From Chitinophaga sancti (lineage in GTDB: Bacteria > Bacteroidota > Bacteroidia > Chitinophagales > Chitinophagaceae): a stretch of 64,000 nucleotides of DNA. The stretch spans positions 4,092,001 through 4,156,000 of the forward strand of contig NZ_CP139972.1 of assembly GCF_034424315.1 (NCBI RefSeq). Direction: 5' to 3'. This document shows, one piece after another, positions 33,999 to 43,900 of the stretch. The notes under the pieces are model-generated. The model did no database searches. It was not told the DNA's origin and worked only from the letters and a program-made list of their open reading frames with translations. Each line of letters starts with the position of its first letter. Position 1 is the stretch's first letter. The position numbers and the translations under genes are program-made.

Positions 33999-35813
33999 CT
34001 ATTTTACCTCATCCAAAATAGCATGATCTACCCCCCTCACGACCTGTACTTCCGTTTTTATCAACTCCAATACTGCAATACTATTTTCTCCCTGCTTCAA
34101 CCACTCTGCCGGCACAAACACTGTTTGCTGCGGCCCTACTTCCCAATACCTGCCCAGGTTATGTCCATTCACCCACACTACACCTTTTCCCCACTGGCTC
34201 ATATCCAGGTAAGTATCACCCACCTTATTCACCTTAAAACTACCCTCTCTCAACACCGGCTCATTCACACCTGCCTTACCCGCCTTCACTACAGGCACGG
34301 AACTAAACGGCAAAGAATACATCTCCCATCCCTTCAGCTCTTTTCCTCCAAATACCACGCTCTCTGTAATCCCCTTTTTATTCTGTAATAAATATGGTCC
34401 AAAATTGATCCTTCCCAGATTCTCCACCAGGATCTCCAGGCGCACCTTACCTTTTGGCAATGTCACCTGCAAACTATCCTGCTTCAATCTCCTATCCAGC
34501 GTACCCACTCTCTTTCCATTCACAAACACAATTCCGTAATCTCTCAGTGCATTAATCTTCAGTAAACCGGTTTTACCACCATCTACTGTTGTTCTATATA
34601 AAACAAAACCATACGCCTGTTTCAAATCTTCAAAAGTCATTGGCGTAGTATGCTTCACGGCCGCTGGCAATAAACTGAAAATACCCGCAGATTTTGTCAG
34701 CTGTACAGCAGGAATGGTAGTCACACCTCTCTTCGCCGGCACCTCAGGCAATGTCTGCCCTGGCTGCAAATGCTTTGCAATCACTGCGCGGAACTGCATA
34801 AATTTCTCTGTTGCATTCCCCGCTTCATCCAATGGTGCGTCATAGTCATAACTACTTGTCTGCGGCTCATAAGGATCCTTATCATTCGCATTTGCACCAT
34901 TCATAAATCCACGCGTAGTACCGCCATGGAACATATACATATTGATAGAAATACCTGCACTCAGCACACTATCCAATCTGCCCAGGTATTGCTGATAAGG
35001 CACCGTATGATGTTTTGTACCCCACCAGTCAAACCATGCAGGATACCACTCAGCAATATAAAAAGGTCCTTTCCCGCCATGATTCTCGCGGATCAGTTTC
35101 TTTACCTTCACCGGGTTATCCTGCCCGTTTATAGCTGGTAATAAGCCCGGTAAATGTCCGTTCACAATCGCGGCTTCCGGATCGCAGGTAAACAGTAATC
35201 CATCAAAACCAGCTTCGATGAACATCTTCCTGTTGATATCTAAATAATCTTTATCATCTGAGTAAGAACCATATTCATTCTCAATCTGCACCATCAGGAT
35301 ATTACCACCATGATTCACCTGCAAGGGGGCCAGCTGCTTACCCACTGCATGGATATAATTGCGGTACGCCTCCAGGTAATGCGGATCTTTACTTCTTACC
35401 ACCAGGCCTTTCTCATTCTGTAACCAGTAAGGGTAGCCACCAAACTCCCATTCCGCACACACATAGGGACTTGGACGCAGTACTACATACATCCCTTCTT
35501 CTTTTGCGATCTTTACAAATTCCGCAATGTCATTATTTCCCGAGAACTCATAATGCCCTTTTTCCGGTTCATGCACATTCCAGAATACATAAGTACCAAT
35601 CGTATTCAAACCCATTGCTTTCGCCATTTGAATACGTGCTCGCCATGCTTCACGAGGTACCCGGGGATAGTGGATCTCCCCCGAAATCATCTGAAAAGGA
35701 TGTCCGTCCAGTAAAAAAGCACTGTCTCCCAATGCAAAGGTGTGTTGAGACTGCCCCATCCCCTGTATCCATAAAGCCATCAGGGCGATGATCGCTACAC
35801 TTAGTTTTTTCAT
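33999..35813 (-). CDS. GH35 beta-galactosidase, exported
   Basis: 604 aa from the ATG reading MKKLSVAIIALMALWIQGMGQ (signal peptide). It is a classic glycoside hydrolase family 35 protein: FLLDGHPFQMISGEIHYPRV, NTIGTYVFWNVHEPEKG, then the acid/base glutamate in VQIENEYGSY and the nucleophile region IAEWYPAWFDWWG, and MYMFHGGTTRGFMNGAN. The C-terminal part contains the beta-sandwich domain with WVNGHNLGRYWEVGPQQT. It removes terminal beta-galactose. The gene lies 176 bp downstream of susD in the same orientation, with a strong hairpin in the gap, and is likely the main enzyme of this locus. Confidence 0.94.
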   Translation of the reverse strand: MKKLSVAIIALMALWIQGMGQSQHTFALGDSAFLLDGHPFQMISGEIHYPRVPREAWRARIQMAKAMGLNTIGTYVFWNVHEPEKGHYEFSGNNDIAEFVKIAKEEGMYVVLRPSPYVCAEWEFGGYPYWLQNEKGLVVRSKDPHYLEAYRNYIHAVGKQLAPLQVNHGGNILMVQIENEYGSYSDDKDYLDINRKMFIEAGFDGLLFTCDPEAAIVNGHLPGLLPAINGQDNPVKVKKLIRENHGGKGPFYIAEWYPAWFDWWGTKHHTVPYQQYLGRLDSVLSAGISINMYMFHGGTTRGFMNGANANDKDPYEPQTSSYDYDAPLDEAGNATEKFMQFRAVIAKHLQPGQTLPEVPAKRGVTTIPAVQLTKSAGIFSLLPAAVKHTTPMTFEDLKQAYGFVLYRTTVDGGKTGLLKINALRDYGIVFVNGKRVGTLDRRLKQDSLQVTLPKGKVRLEILVENLGRINFGPYLLQNKKGITESVVFGGKELKGWEMYSLPFSSVPVVKAGKAGVNEPVLREGSFKVNKVGDTYLDMSQWGKGVVWVNGHNLGRYWEVGPQQTVFVPAEWLKQGENSIAVLELIKTEVQVVRGVDHAILDEVK

Positions 35814-35881
35814 CCTGTCTTTTTTTAGTATAACTATTACTTGATAAGCCAATTATATCTTCACTATAATTTCACTATAAG

Positions 35882-35936
35882 ATCACTAAAAGGGCACCTC
35901 AATATCAAAAGGATAATGAAGTGCCCTTTTGGTGAT
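35882..35936 (-). terminator. Intercistronic hairpin between susD and the GH35 gene
   Basis: ATCACTAAAAGGGCAC (35882-35897) pairs with GTGCCCTTTTGGTGAT (35921-35936) over 16 bp with one G-T; the loop is 23 nt. Each arm carries its own A/T tract. It could terminate part of the susCD transcription or stabilise the susCD mRNA, lowering GH35 expression relative to the transporter. Confidence 0.7.
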
Positions 35937-35989
35937 ATCTTAGTGATATGTTGGAGATCTATTGCTTTCGAATCTCCACTATAGCCCTA

Positions 35990-37654
35990 TCAATAACCTG
36001 TGTTCTGGGTCAACTTACCATTGGAAGCCTGGATCTCTGATCTTGGAATTGGCAGCCAATAGTTTTTGTCAGCAAATGCACGACCTGCCAGCGCAATCTT
36101 CCTGGTATAGGTAAATGTACCATCCGCATTTTTGGCCACAGACATACCACCAGCAGCCACATTATCTGTAGTGTTGGCAATCTTCCATCTTCTCACATCA
36201 TAGAAACGATGCTCTTCAAATGCCAGCTCTACCTGTCTTTCCCTTCTGATAGCCGTTCTCATCTCGTCCTGTGTCATACCCGCAGCAAGCGCAGGCTGAT
36301 TTACACTGCTACGCTGGCGTACCTGGTTCACAGCAGCATATACTGATGCATCCGGACCTACTGCCTCATTCTGTGCTTCAGCATAGTTCAGCAGTACCTC
36401 TGCATAACGCATATAGATCCATGGCTGTAATCCAGCGATATTCCATGGGTTGTCAATCGGATTGCTATCGTCCATGAACTTCTTCAGGTAATAACCTGTC
36501 TTGGATGTATTCCAGTTAGAATTACCATCCTGGCTATCCTTTCCACCGGGTGTAAAGGTTTCAATCGTACTATTCCTGTAGGCTGCGCCGTTGTACAAAA
36601 TAGTTGCATAAAAACGGGCATCCCTGTTTACATATGGCTTGGTATCGCTATAACCTGAAGTGACATCTGTAATCGGCTTACCATTATTCATTTCATAAGC
36701 ATCTACCAGGTTCTGTAATGGTGAATTACCGGCCCAGCCACCATAACCATTCGCACCATTGGCAATTTCCAGGCAGGTATGCCTTGTACCAATCACATAT
36801 AACCTTTCGAAAATGATCTCTTTACTCGCGGAATTTTTAAATAGTCCGCCATAATCTGCATCAATAGAATATTGACCCAGATCCATGACTGCTTTTGCAG
36901 CCGCAGCAGCAGTTGCCCATGAACCCACATTGTAAAGAGGACTAGCTGCATACAATGCCAGCCTTGACTTCAGTGCCAGCGCAGCACCTTTTGTAGCCCG
37001 GCCCAATGCCCAGTCACCGCCATTGGTGGCCGGCAGATAATAGGCTGCTGAATCCAGCTCTTTTATGGCATAGTCCATAGATTCCTGGAGGGTAGCACGG
37101 TTGAACAAAGCAGGGTCATTCAGGTTGTCAGTCAGGTTATACACCTTATCACCCATCATCACTACACCACCATAGTTACGGATCAGGTCATGATAACGGA
37201 AACCACGAATGAAATGCAGTTCGCCTCTCAGTTTATTGCGCAGACCTTCACTCATCTGAACAACAGGTAAACTGTTCAGCGCATAATTCACTTCCCTGAT
37301 ACTACGATAACTCCTGCCCCATAATGTACCAGCAATACCTGTGTTCTCGGGAGCCAGCAAGCCCTGTTGGATCAGCCAGGTATTATCATCATTATTATAA
37401 ATAGATTCATCTGTGAGAGAGCTCCACATTGCGTACTCAAACCCTCTTCCAAATCCGGGAGGTGTACCTTCTCCTTCCTTATCCTGGAGCTTTACACCCA
37501 TGTAACGGTTGATCACATAATCAACAAATAAAAGGGAATCAGTTAATACCGAAGCATCAGAAACACGGTCGGTTGGTACGATATCCAGATAGTTCTTCTT
37601 ACAGGACATAAATCCTAATGCAAGAAGGAATATAAAATATTGGATCTTTTTCAT
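35990..37654 (-). CDS. SusD/RagB family lipoprotein
   Basis: 554-aa SusD homologue with signal MKKIQYFIFLLALGFMSC (cysteine 18). Family blocks: MRYAEVLLNYAEAQNEAVG, MRTAIRRERQVELAFEEHRFYDVRRWK and the C-terminal PIPRSEIQASNGKLTQNTGY. It binds glycan at the surface as the lid of the SusC encoded 19 bp upstream. It is in the operon controlled by the neighbouring HTCS. Confidence 0.95.
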   Translation of the reverse strand: MKKIQYFIFLLALGFMSCKKNYLDIVPTDRVSDASVLTDSLLFVDYVINRYMGVKLQDKEGEGTPPGFGRGFEYAMWSSLTDESIYNNDDNTWLIQQGLLAPENTGIAGTLWGRSYRSIREVNYALNSLPVVQMSEGLRNKLRGELHFIRGFRYHDLIRNYGGVVMMGDKVYNLTDNLNDPALFNRATLQESMDYAIKELDSAAYYLPATNGGDWALGRATKGAALALKSRLALYAASPLYNVGSWATAAAAAKAVMDLGQYSIDADYGGLFKNSASKEIIFERLYVIGTRHTCLEIANGANGYGGWAGNSPLQNLVDAYEMNNGKPITDVTSGYSDTKPYVNRDARFYATILYNGAAYRNSTIETFTPGGKDSQDGNSNWNTSKTGYYLKKFMDDSNPIDNPWNIAGLQPWIYMRYAEVLLNYAEAQNEAVGPDASVYAAVNQVRQRSSVNQPALAAGMTQDEMRTAIRRERQVELAFEEHRFYDVRRWKIANTTDNVAAGGMSVAKNADGTFTYTRKIALAGRAFADKNYWLPIPRSEIQASNGKLTQNTGY

Positions 37655-37672
37655 GACTGCAATTTTTCAGAA

Positions 37673-40600
37673 TTAAAACTTAACATTCAGCCCCAGGTTC
37701 ACAATACGCTGTTGTGGATAGAACTGTCCACTGCCGCTATTTCCTTCCGGATCGTAATCTTTCACATGGGTAATAGTGAACAGGTTGTATGCACTTGCAA
37801 ATACACGCAGTGAATTGATCCTGGCTCTGCTCAATACATTAGCATTGATGGTATAGCCCAGTTCTACGTTTTTCAAACGCAGGAAAGAAGAATTATTCAG
37901 CCAGAAAGTATTTGAATACAAACCACCGTTAATAGAAGAAGAAGCACGGGTATCTACTCTTGGATAAGAACCACCAGTATTGGTTGGGCTCCAGCGGTTG
38001 TCTGCCCAGCTGCTGTAGAAATTACCGATTGTACCGGATTCAGGCAGTACATACTGACTTACACGTGTCTGACCTGCAAATACTACAGATGCATCAAAAC
38101 CTTTGTAACCAGCGTTCAGCAACACACCATAAGTAATTTCAGGAATGTTACCATACTGACTCCTGGTCTGGTCGTTTGCATTAATTTTTCCATCCTTGTT
38201 ATAATCTTCATAGATCAGATCACCCAATTTTGCATTTGACAGGTGTGGATATTTATCCAGGTCTGCCTGTGTTCTGAAAATACCAAGCGTATTATACAGC
38301 AGGTAAGTATTCAACGGATGGCCGGTCTGGCGTTGGTAATCCAGTACACTGGCAGCTTCGTCGATGTAAATGATCTTGCTCTTAGCATAAGTGAAGTTGG
38401 CATTGATACCATAACTGACACCACCACTTGTTACATTGCTGTAGCCTAAGGTCGCCTCAATACCACCACTGTTGATCTGGCCAATATTCTCTGCTGGTAC
38501 CAGCGGATCAGATCCATTAGGATTCACAATACCGGAAGTTGCAGGAATAGAAGCATTACGCTGTGTCAGGATCTTGGTACGTTTTTGTTTGAAGTAGATA
38601 AACTCCATGTTAAAATGATCCAGGAAAATAGCATTCAGCCCCACATCCAGTTTCTTCGCTACTTCCCAGCTAACAACCGGGTTTGCCAGTTTTGTCAGAT
38701 CAATACCTGCATGTACAGCATCGCCGATTACATACTGGTTGTTGAATGAATAGTTCTCAAAATATTGGAACAGGAGAATATTATCATTACCCAATGAACC
38801 ATATGAAGCACGAAGTTTCAGGTCATTGATGAATTTGATATTTTTAAAGAATGGCTCCTGTGAAATACGATAACCTGCAGATACAGAAGGGAAGAAACCT
38901 CTGCGGTGTCCGCTTCCGAAGGTGGAAGATTCATCTATACGTGCCTGGCCTTCTAAAAGGTATTTTTCTTTGTAGTTGTAAGTAACCCTGCTGATGTAAC
39001 TCTTACGGGTAAAGTTATAACTGTTACCATAGTTATTTTTATCAGCATTAGCTGGACCACCCTGAGATAATTCAGGAGTAGCAGTGGATGGGAAATTCTG
39101 ACGATAAGCACCCAGTGAATCCTGAGAAGTTTTAGCCTGCTCATACGCTACAAATGCAGAGATGTTGTGTGCACCAAACTGACGCGCATAGTTCAGCTTG
39201 ATATTAGACGTCATCATCATTCTGTTTAATTGTCCTTCTGACAAAGTAGCCAGCCCGTTTGAACCTCCCTGAATTTTCTTTTCATAGGAATCAGTATCAG
39301 AATGATAGATATACACAGAATAAGGCTTGCTAAATGACTTTTGGAAATTCCAGGATTTATCTATGGAATAAAATCCATCTACTGACAAGCCTTCTACACC
39401 AGGGATCTGATAAACTCCTTTCAGGATACCATTGAATACCTGTGTAGGGTTACGGGTAGTACCTCCAATGTCGGTTCCCAGCAGGGCAGGGTTCGCACCT
39501 TCAATACCATATGTAGGCAGTCCGTTCGGGAAATAAGCCGCTACAGTAGGGTAAGCCCTGTAGATAGCGCGGAAGATATCGCCAGCACCGCTTATAGGAT
39601 AGTTACGGTCTTCTTCTCTACCAGATAAGTACAAACTTACTTTCAGTCGCTTTGTGATATCTGCATCGATATTAGAACGGAAATTGTACTGATCATATTT
39701 AGTTGCACCATTCCTGTACAAACCATCCTGGCTGATCATACCCAGTGATGTAAAATATTTTACACTTTCATTACCACCACTTACTGACAGGTTATGCTGT
39801 TGCTGTGACGCTGATTTATTCAGCACTACTTTCTGCCAGTCAGTATTCGGATAGTTCAGTGGATCACTGCCATCTTTATATTTCTGAATCTGCGCATCAC
39901 TATAGAACTGATTCATACCACCTGTAGGACTGGTATAATATGCAATTTCGTTCTGGATTTGTGCAAAAGTGGCTGCATCTGCCATTTTAGGCAAACGGGT
40001 AGGTGAAGAGAAACCCTGGTTGAAGCTATAGTTAATAGCCGGTTTACCAGTTTTACCTCTTTTAGTTGTTACAAGAATTACCCCGTTTGCTGCACGGCTA
40101 CCATATACCGCAGCAGAAGCGTCTTTCAGTACGCTGATGCTTTCGATATCGTTAGGGTCCAGCCTTGATAAACCACCAATCTGACCTGGCACACCATCTA
40201 CTACCACCAATACATCGTTGTTGTTGCTGGTAGCCAGACCTCTGATGTAAATGTTAGAGTTGTCATAACCCGGTTCCCCAGCGCGGTTGTTGGCAATTAC
40301 CCCGGAGAAACGACCCGCGAGTGAGTTAGATACGTTTGGCTGCGGACTTTTTACGATATCCGCACCTTTTACAACGGAGATAGATCCGGTCAGGGTTGCC
40401 TTTTTCTGGACACCATAACCTACTACCACCACCTCACCCACATTCTGGGCGACTTCAGTCAACGTTGCATTCACAGCAGTACCTGCTACTGCAATAGACT
40501 GAGGTGTGTAAGACATGTGATTAAAAATCAGGGTATCACCCTGCTTAGCGGTTACGGAATACTGACCATTAATATCGGTCACCGCCCCTTGATTAGTACC

Positions 40601-40771
40601 CTTTACTTTCACTGTTACACCCGGAACTGGTTGCCCCCCGGCAACCACTCTACCGGAAATTTTGCCCACCTGGGCATGTGCCATAAATACAGGGAACATG
40701 AAAATAATTAACATGGACAGTCGCAGAAACAAGGGCAACTGCCGCACGTGCCTGTGCAAGACTTTTTTCAT
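37673..40771 (-). CDS. SusC/RagA TonB-linked outer-membrane protein of the HTCS locus
   Basis: 1032 aa from the ATG reading MKKVLHRHVRQLPLFLRL; a TTG four codons earlier is unlikely. Signal peptide to VFMAHA, CarboxypepD_reg-like domain (GKISGRVVAGGQPVPGVTV), canonical plug signature VVVVGYGVQKKATLTGSI, then ISVLKDASAAVYGSRAANGVI and a barrel ending RIVNLGLNVKF. It is the first gene of the susCD-GH35 operon and directly follows the regulator gene after 133 bp that contain the repeated TTTACCCC-type motifs. Confidence 0.95.
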   Translation of the reverse strand: MKKVLHRHVRQLPLFLRLSMLIIFMFPVFMAHAQVGKISGRVVAGGQPVPGVTVKVKGTNQGAVTDINGQYSVTAKQGDTLIFNHMSYTPQSIAVAGTAVNATLTEVAQNVGEVVVVGYGVQKKATLTGSISVVKGADIVKSPQPNVSNSLAGRFSGVIANNRAGEPGYDNSNIYIRGLATSNNNDVLVVVDGVPGQIGGLSRLDPNDIESISVLKDASAAVYGSRAANGVILVTTKRGKTGKPAINYSFNQGFSSPTRLPKMADAATFAQIQNEIAYYTSPTGGMNQFYSDAQIQKYKDGSDPLNYPNTDWQKVVLNKSASQQQHNLSVSGGNESVKYFTSLGMISQDGLYRNGATKYDQYNFRSNIDADITKRLKVSLYLSGREEDRNYPISGAGDIFRAIYRAYPTVAAYFPNGLPTYGIEGANPALLGTDIGGTTRNPTQVFNGILKGVYQIPGVEGLSVDGFYSIDKSWNFQKSFSKPYSVYIYHSDTDSYEKKIQGGSNGLATLSEGQLNRMMMTSNIKLNYARQFGAHNISAFVAYEQAKTSQDSLGAYRQNFPSTATPELSQGGPANADKNNYGNSYNFTRKSYISRVTYNYKEKYLLEGQARIDESSTFGSGHRRGFFPSVSAGYRISQEPFFKNIKFINDLKLRASYGSLGNDNILLFQYFENYSFNNQYVIGDAVHAGIDLTKLANPVVSWEVAKKLDVGLNAIFLDHFNMEFIYFKQKRTKILTQRNASIPATSGIVNPNGSDPLVPAENIGQINSGGIEATLGYSNVTSGGVSYGINANFTYAKSKIIYIDEAASVLDYQRQTGHPLNTYLLYNTLGIFRTQADLDKYPHLSNAKLGDLIYEDYNKDGKINANDQTRSQYGNIPEITYGVLLNAGYKGFDASVVFAGQTRVSQYVLPESGTIGNFYSSWADNRWSPTNTGGSYPRVDTRASSSINGGLYSNTFWLNNSSFLRLKNVELGYTINANVLSRARINSLRVFASAYNLFTITHVKDYDPEGNSGSGQFYPQQRIVNLGLNVKF

Positions 40772-40847
40772 AACGGAATTCAATTTGAATGAGTAAACGG
40801 TTGATTATCAGTTTTTCATTGATCAACGATGAGAGCAAATTAGGTAC

Positions 40848-40917
40848 TTTACCCCCCATGTAAAGGGGGGTAAATCATTTAAAAGAGGGGGTAAATTCGT
40901 TAGTTTACCCCTCTTTT
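40848..40917 (-). promoter_or_regulatory. Double hairpin with four TTTACCCC-type repeats; terminator and possible operator
   Basis: Hairpin 1: TTTACCCCCC (40848-40857) / GGGGGGTAAA (40865-40874). Hairpin 2: AAAAGAGGGGGTAAA (40881-40895) / TTTACCCCTCTTTT (40904-40917), which overlaps the stop codon of the HTCS gene and has a T tract on the minus strand, so it should terminate that gene. The four related units could also bind a regulator just upstream of susC. Confidence 0.6.
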
Positions 40918-43900
40918 ACCACGGTGAGATCCTGATTAAATGAGTGACGGTATTTCTTCACATATTCGGAAGGGTTCATTCCAAAAAGCTTGACAAATTG
41001 CTCTCTGAAGTACTTTACATCCCCAATTCCGACCTCGAAAGCGGCCTGGTTAATGGTATAATCTTCTTTTAACATCAACATTGCGGCTTTGCGAAGGCGG
41101 ATAGAACGGATAAATGCATTGATCGTTTGCCCCGAAATGGATTTGACCTTCTTATATAAGCTGGAATGACTCATACCAATGGCCTGGGTAAAGGTCTTAA
41201 TGGAGAAATCTTCATTCCCCAGGTTGGCTTCTACAATACTGATGCAATTATTGAGAAAATCCCGGTAGGCGGCGGGTACTTTTACGGTGCTCTTTTGTAA
41301 AGTGATACTATCCAGGAAATACTGGCGGAGCAGGTTCCTGTTTTTCAGGAGGGTCTGCACCTTCGCCAGCAAGAGGTCCTTATCAAATGGCTTGGTAATA
41401 TAATCATCTGCCCCTTCTTCTATCCCCTTGATTTTCAGATCATGGGCAGATGTCAGGAGGATGACGGGAATATGGCTGAGCGCTTCCGTGGTTTTGATCT
41501 TCGTACAAAGTGCAAGCCCATCCATGCCCGGCATCTGTACATCACTGATCACCAGGTCGGGCAACTGCTCCTGCACCATGGCAAATCCATCATCCCCGTT
41601 GGCTGCTTCATATATTATATAATGGTCTGAAAATAATTGCCGGAGGTAAGCCCGGATATCAGCATTGTCATCAATGCAAAGCAGGGATTTTTTCTCAGTC
41701 ACCATTTCTTCCAGCTGGAGCTTCTCCTCTTTTTTCACCGGCAGCGTCGTTTCTTCCATCAGTTCCTGCAATATGGCGGAGCGCTCATTGGGAGAAAAGT
41801 CATACCCAGCCAGGTGCGCCATACCCTTGCGCAGCCGGATCACGAAGGTAGTACCTTCCTGTAAACGGCTATTGTAAGTTATACTCCCCCGGTGACTTTC
41901 TATAAAATGCTTCACCAGGTAAAGGCCGATCCCAAAACCAGTTTGTCGCCCACCTACCCGGCTGAATTTTTCAAAAATGCGGTTACCGGTGGAAATCGGA
42001 ATGCCACAACCTGAATCCTGGATAGCAATCTCCACCTCTGTGGATAACTCCCGGATCTTGAAAGTGACCTTTCCCCCATCAGGTGTAAACTTGAATGCAT
42101 TTGACAGCAAATTGAAAATCGCGATCTCCATTTTCTCATCATCTACATACATTTCGATCGGACTTTGGGGAGCATCGAACTGGTAGTCGATATTCTTTAA
42201 TCTTGCCTGCTGAGAGAAACATAAAAAAACCTCTTTACACAATTCCACGAAGTCCATCCGGTTGATTTTCAACCTATCATTACCCGAATCAGCCTTCCTG
42301 AACAGGAGTAACTGATCCACTAAACTAAGTAGTCTGCGTGCGTTTCGGTACACAATACTGAGTTCCGGATCCTGGGTGTATGCTTTAAGAGGATTGATAA
42401 TCAGGCTTAAAGGAGTTCTAAACTCATGCGAAATATGAGTAAAGAAAGATAACTTCTTCTCATTCAGTTCTTTTTCCTTCTCATTCTCCAGGTGTGCCAG
42501 TCGAATTTCATAATGGAGGCGTTCCTGCCTGGAGCGATAGCTCATAAAAACATATAATAAACCACCTATTACGAGCGTGTATAAAGTGTATGCCCACCAG
42601 CTTCTGAACCAGGGGGGTAATATAATGATGCGGATGGTACTGATGGCAGTTCCCCATTGCCCTTCGGCATTGGTTGCTTTGATCCTGAAAATGTAGGTAC
42701 CTTCCTGTAAACGAGTATAAGTAGCCGTACGGGATTCCCCGACATAGTTCCATTGTTTATCCCAGCCCTCCAGCCGGTAGGCATAATTGATCTTGTCAGG
42801 AGAGGTATACTCTAAGGCCACAAAGTCCAGGGAAATCGCCGCTTTATCGTAAGGGATCCTCAGTTCTTCCACATTTTCAAGCGCACTTTTAGAGATAAAC
42901 TTGCCTTCCTGCTCAACAGGCGTATTGTTAATCCGGATCCCTGTGAGGAATACCGGCGGCTGGGTTGTCTGTTCATAAATGCTATCCGGGAAAAAGACGT
43001 TGAAGCCCTTGATCCCTCCAAACATACATTCACCATTGCGCAGCTTCAGGGCAGCATTATAGCTGAACTGGTTGCTTTGCAGGCCATCAGATTGCGAGAA
43101 ACTGCGACAAACCTTCGTTTCGGGATCGAATCGCGCCAGCCCATTGAAGGTGCTGAGCCAGAGATCCCCGCTATTATCTTCCAGGATCCGGAGAATGGCA
43201 TTGCTGGGCAGACCATCGGATGCTGTATAACGGATGTACTGACCATTTTGCCGGTTGAATTGTAATAAACCACCCCCATCAGTACCTACCCAGAAGTTCC
43301 CTTTTTTATCTTCATGAATACTGCGAACCGTATAACCAATGTGGAAAACCTTGTGTTGTTTATGTACACGGTCTATGGAAATGAGATCCTGGTAATTGCC
43401 ACCCCAGAGGTGACCCCGGGCATCTTCGGCCAGGGATTGGATATTGACAAGGGTATTATCAAACAGCTCGAACTGGTTGGTAGCCCTGTTAAAAGTATAA
43501 AGCGTACCGTTATTGGTGGTACTGGCCCATATCTGTTTTTGGGCATCTTCGTATACCACCCATACATTGTTTTCAGTAGCACGGGTGATCGGGTTATTAC
43601 ATTGAAAATGCTCGAAGGAGTTACTGCCTTTTTTATACCTGTTGATACCCCCAAACCAGGTAGAAACCCAGATATCATCCTGCGCATCGCGGAGAATACA
43701 GGTGATGAAATTACTGCTGATAGCGTTAGACCTGGAGGCATCGGCAGTATAAGCCGTGAATTGATTATGCGGTCTATCCCAGTGCTTCAACCCTCCCCCG
43801 TCAGTGCCGATCCAGATATCATTATTATCCCCCTCACAGAAGGAAAGGATGAAATTGCACACGCTATTTTCTCCATTGAAGCGATGGAGTTCGAATGGAT

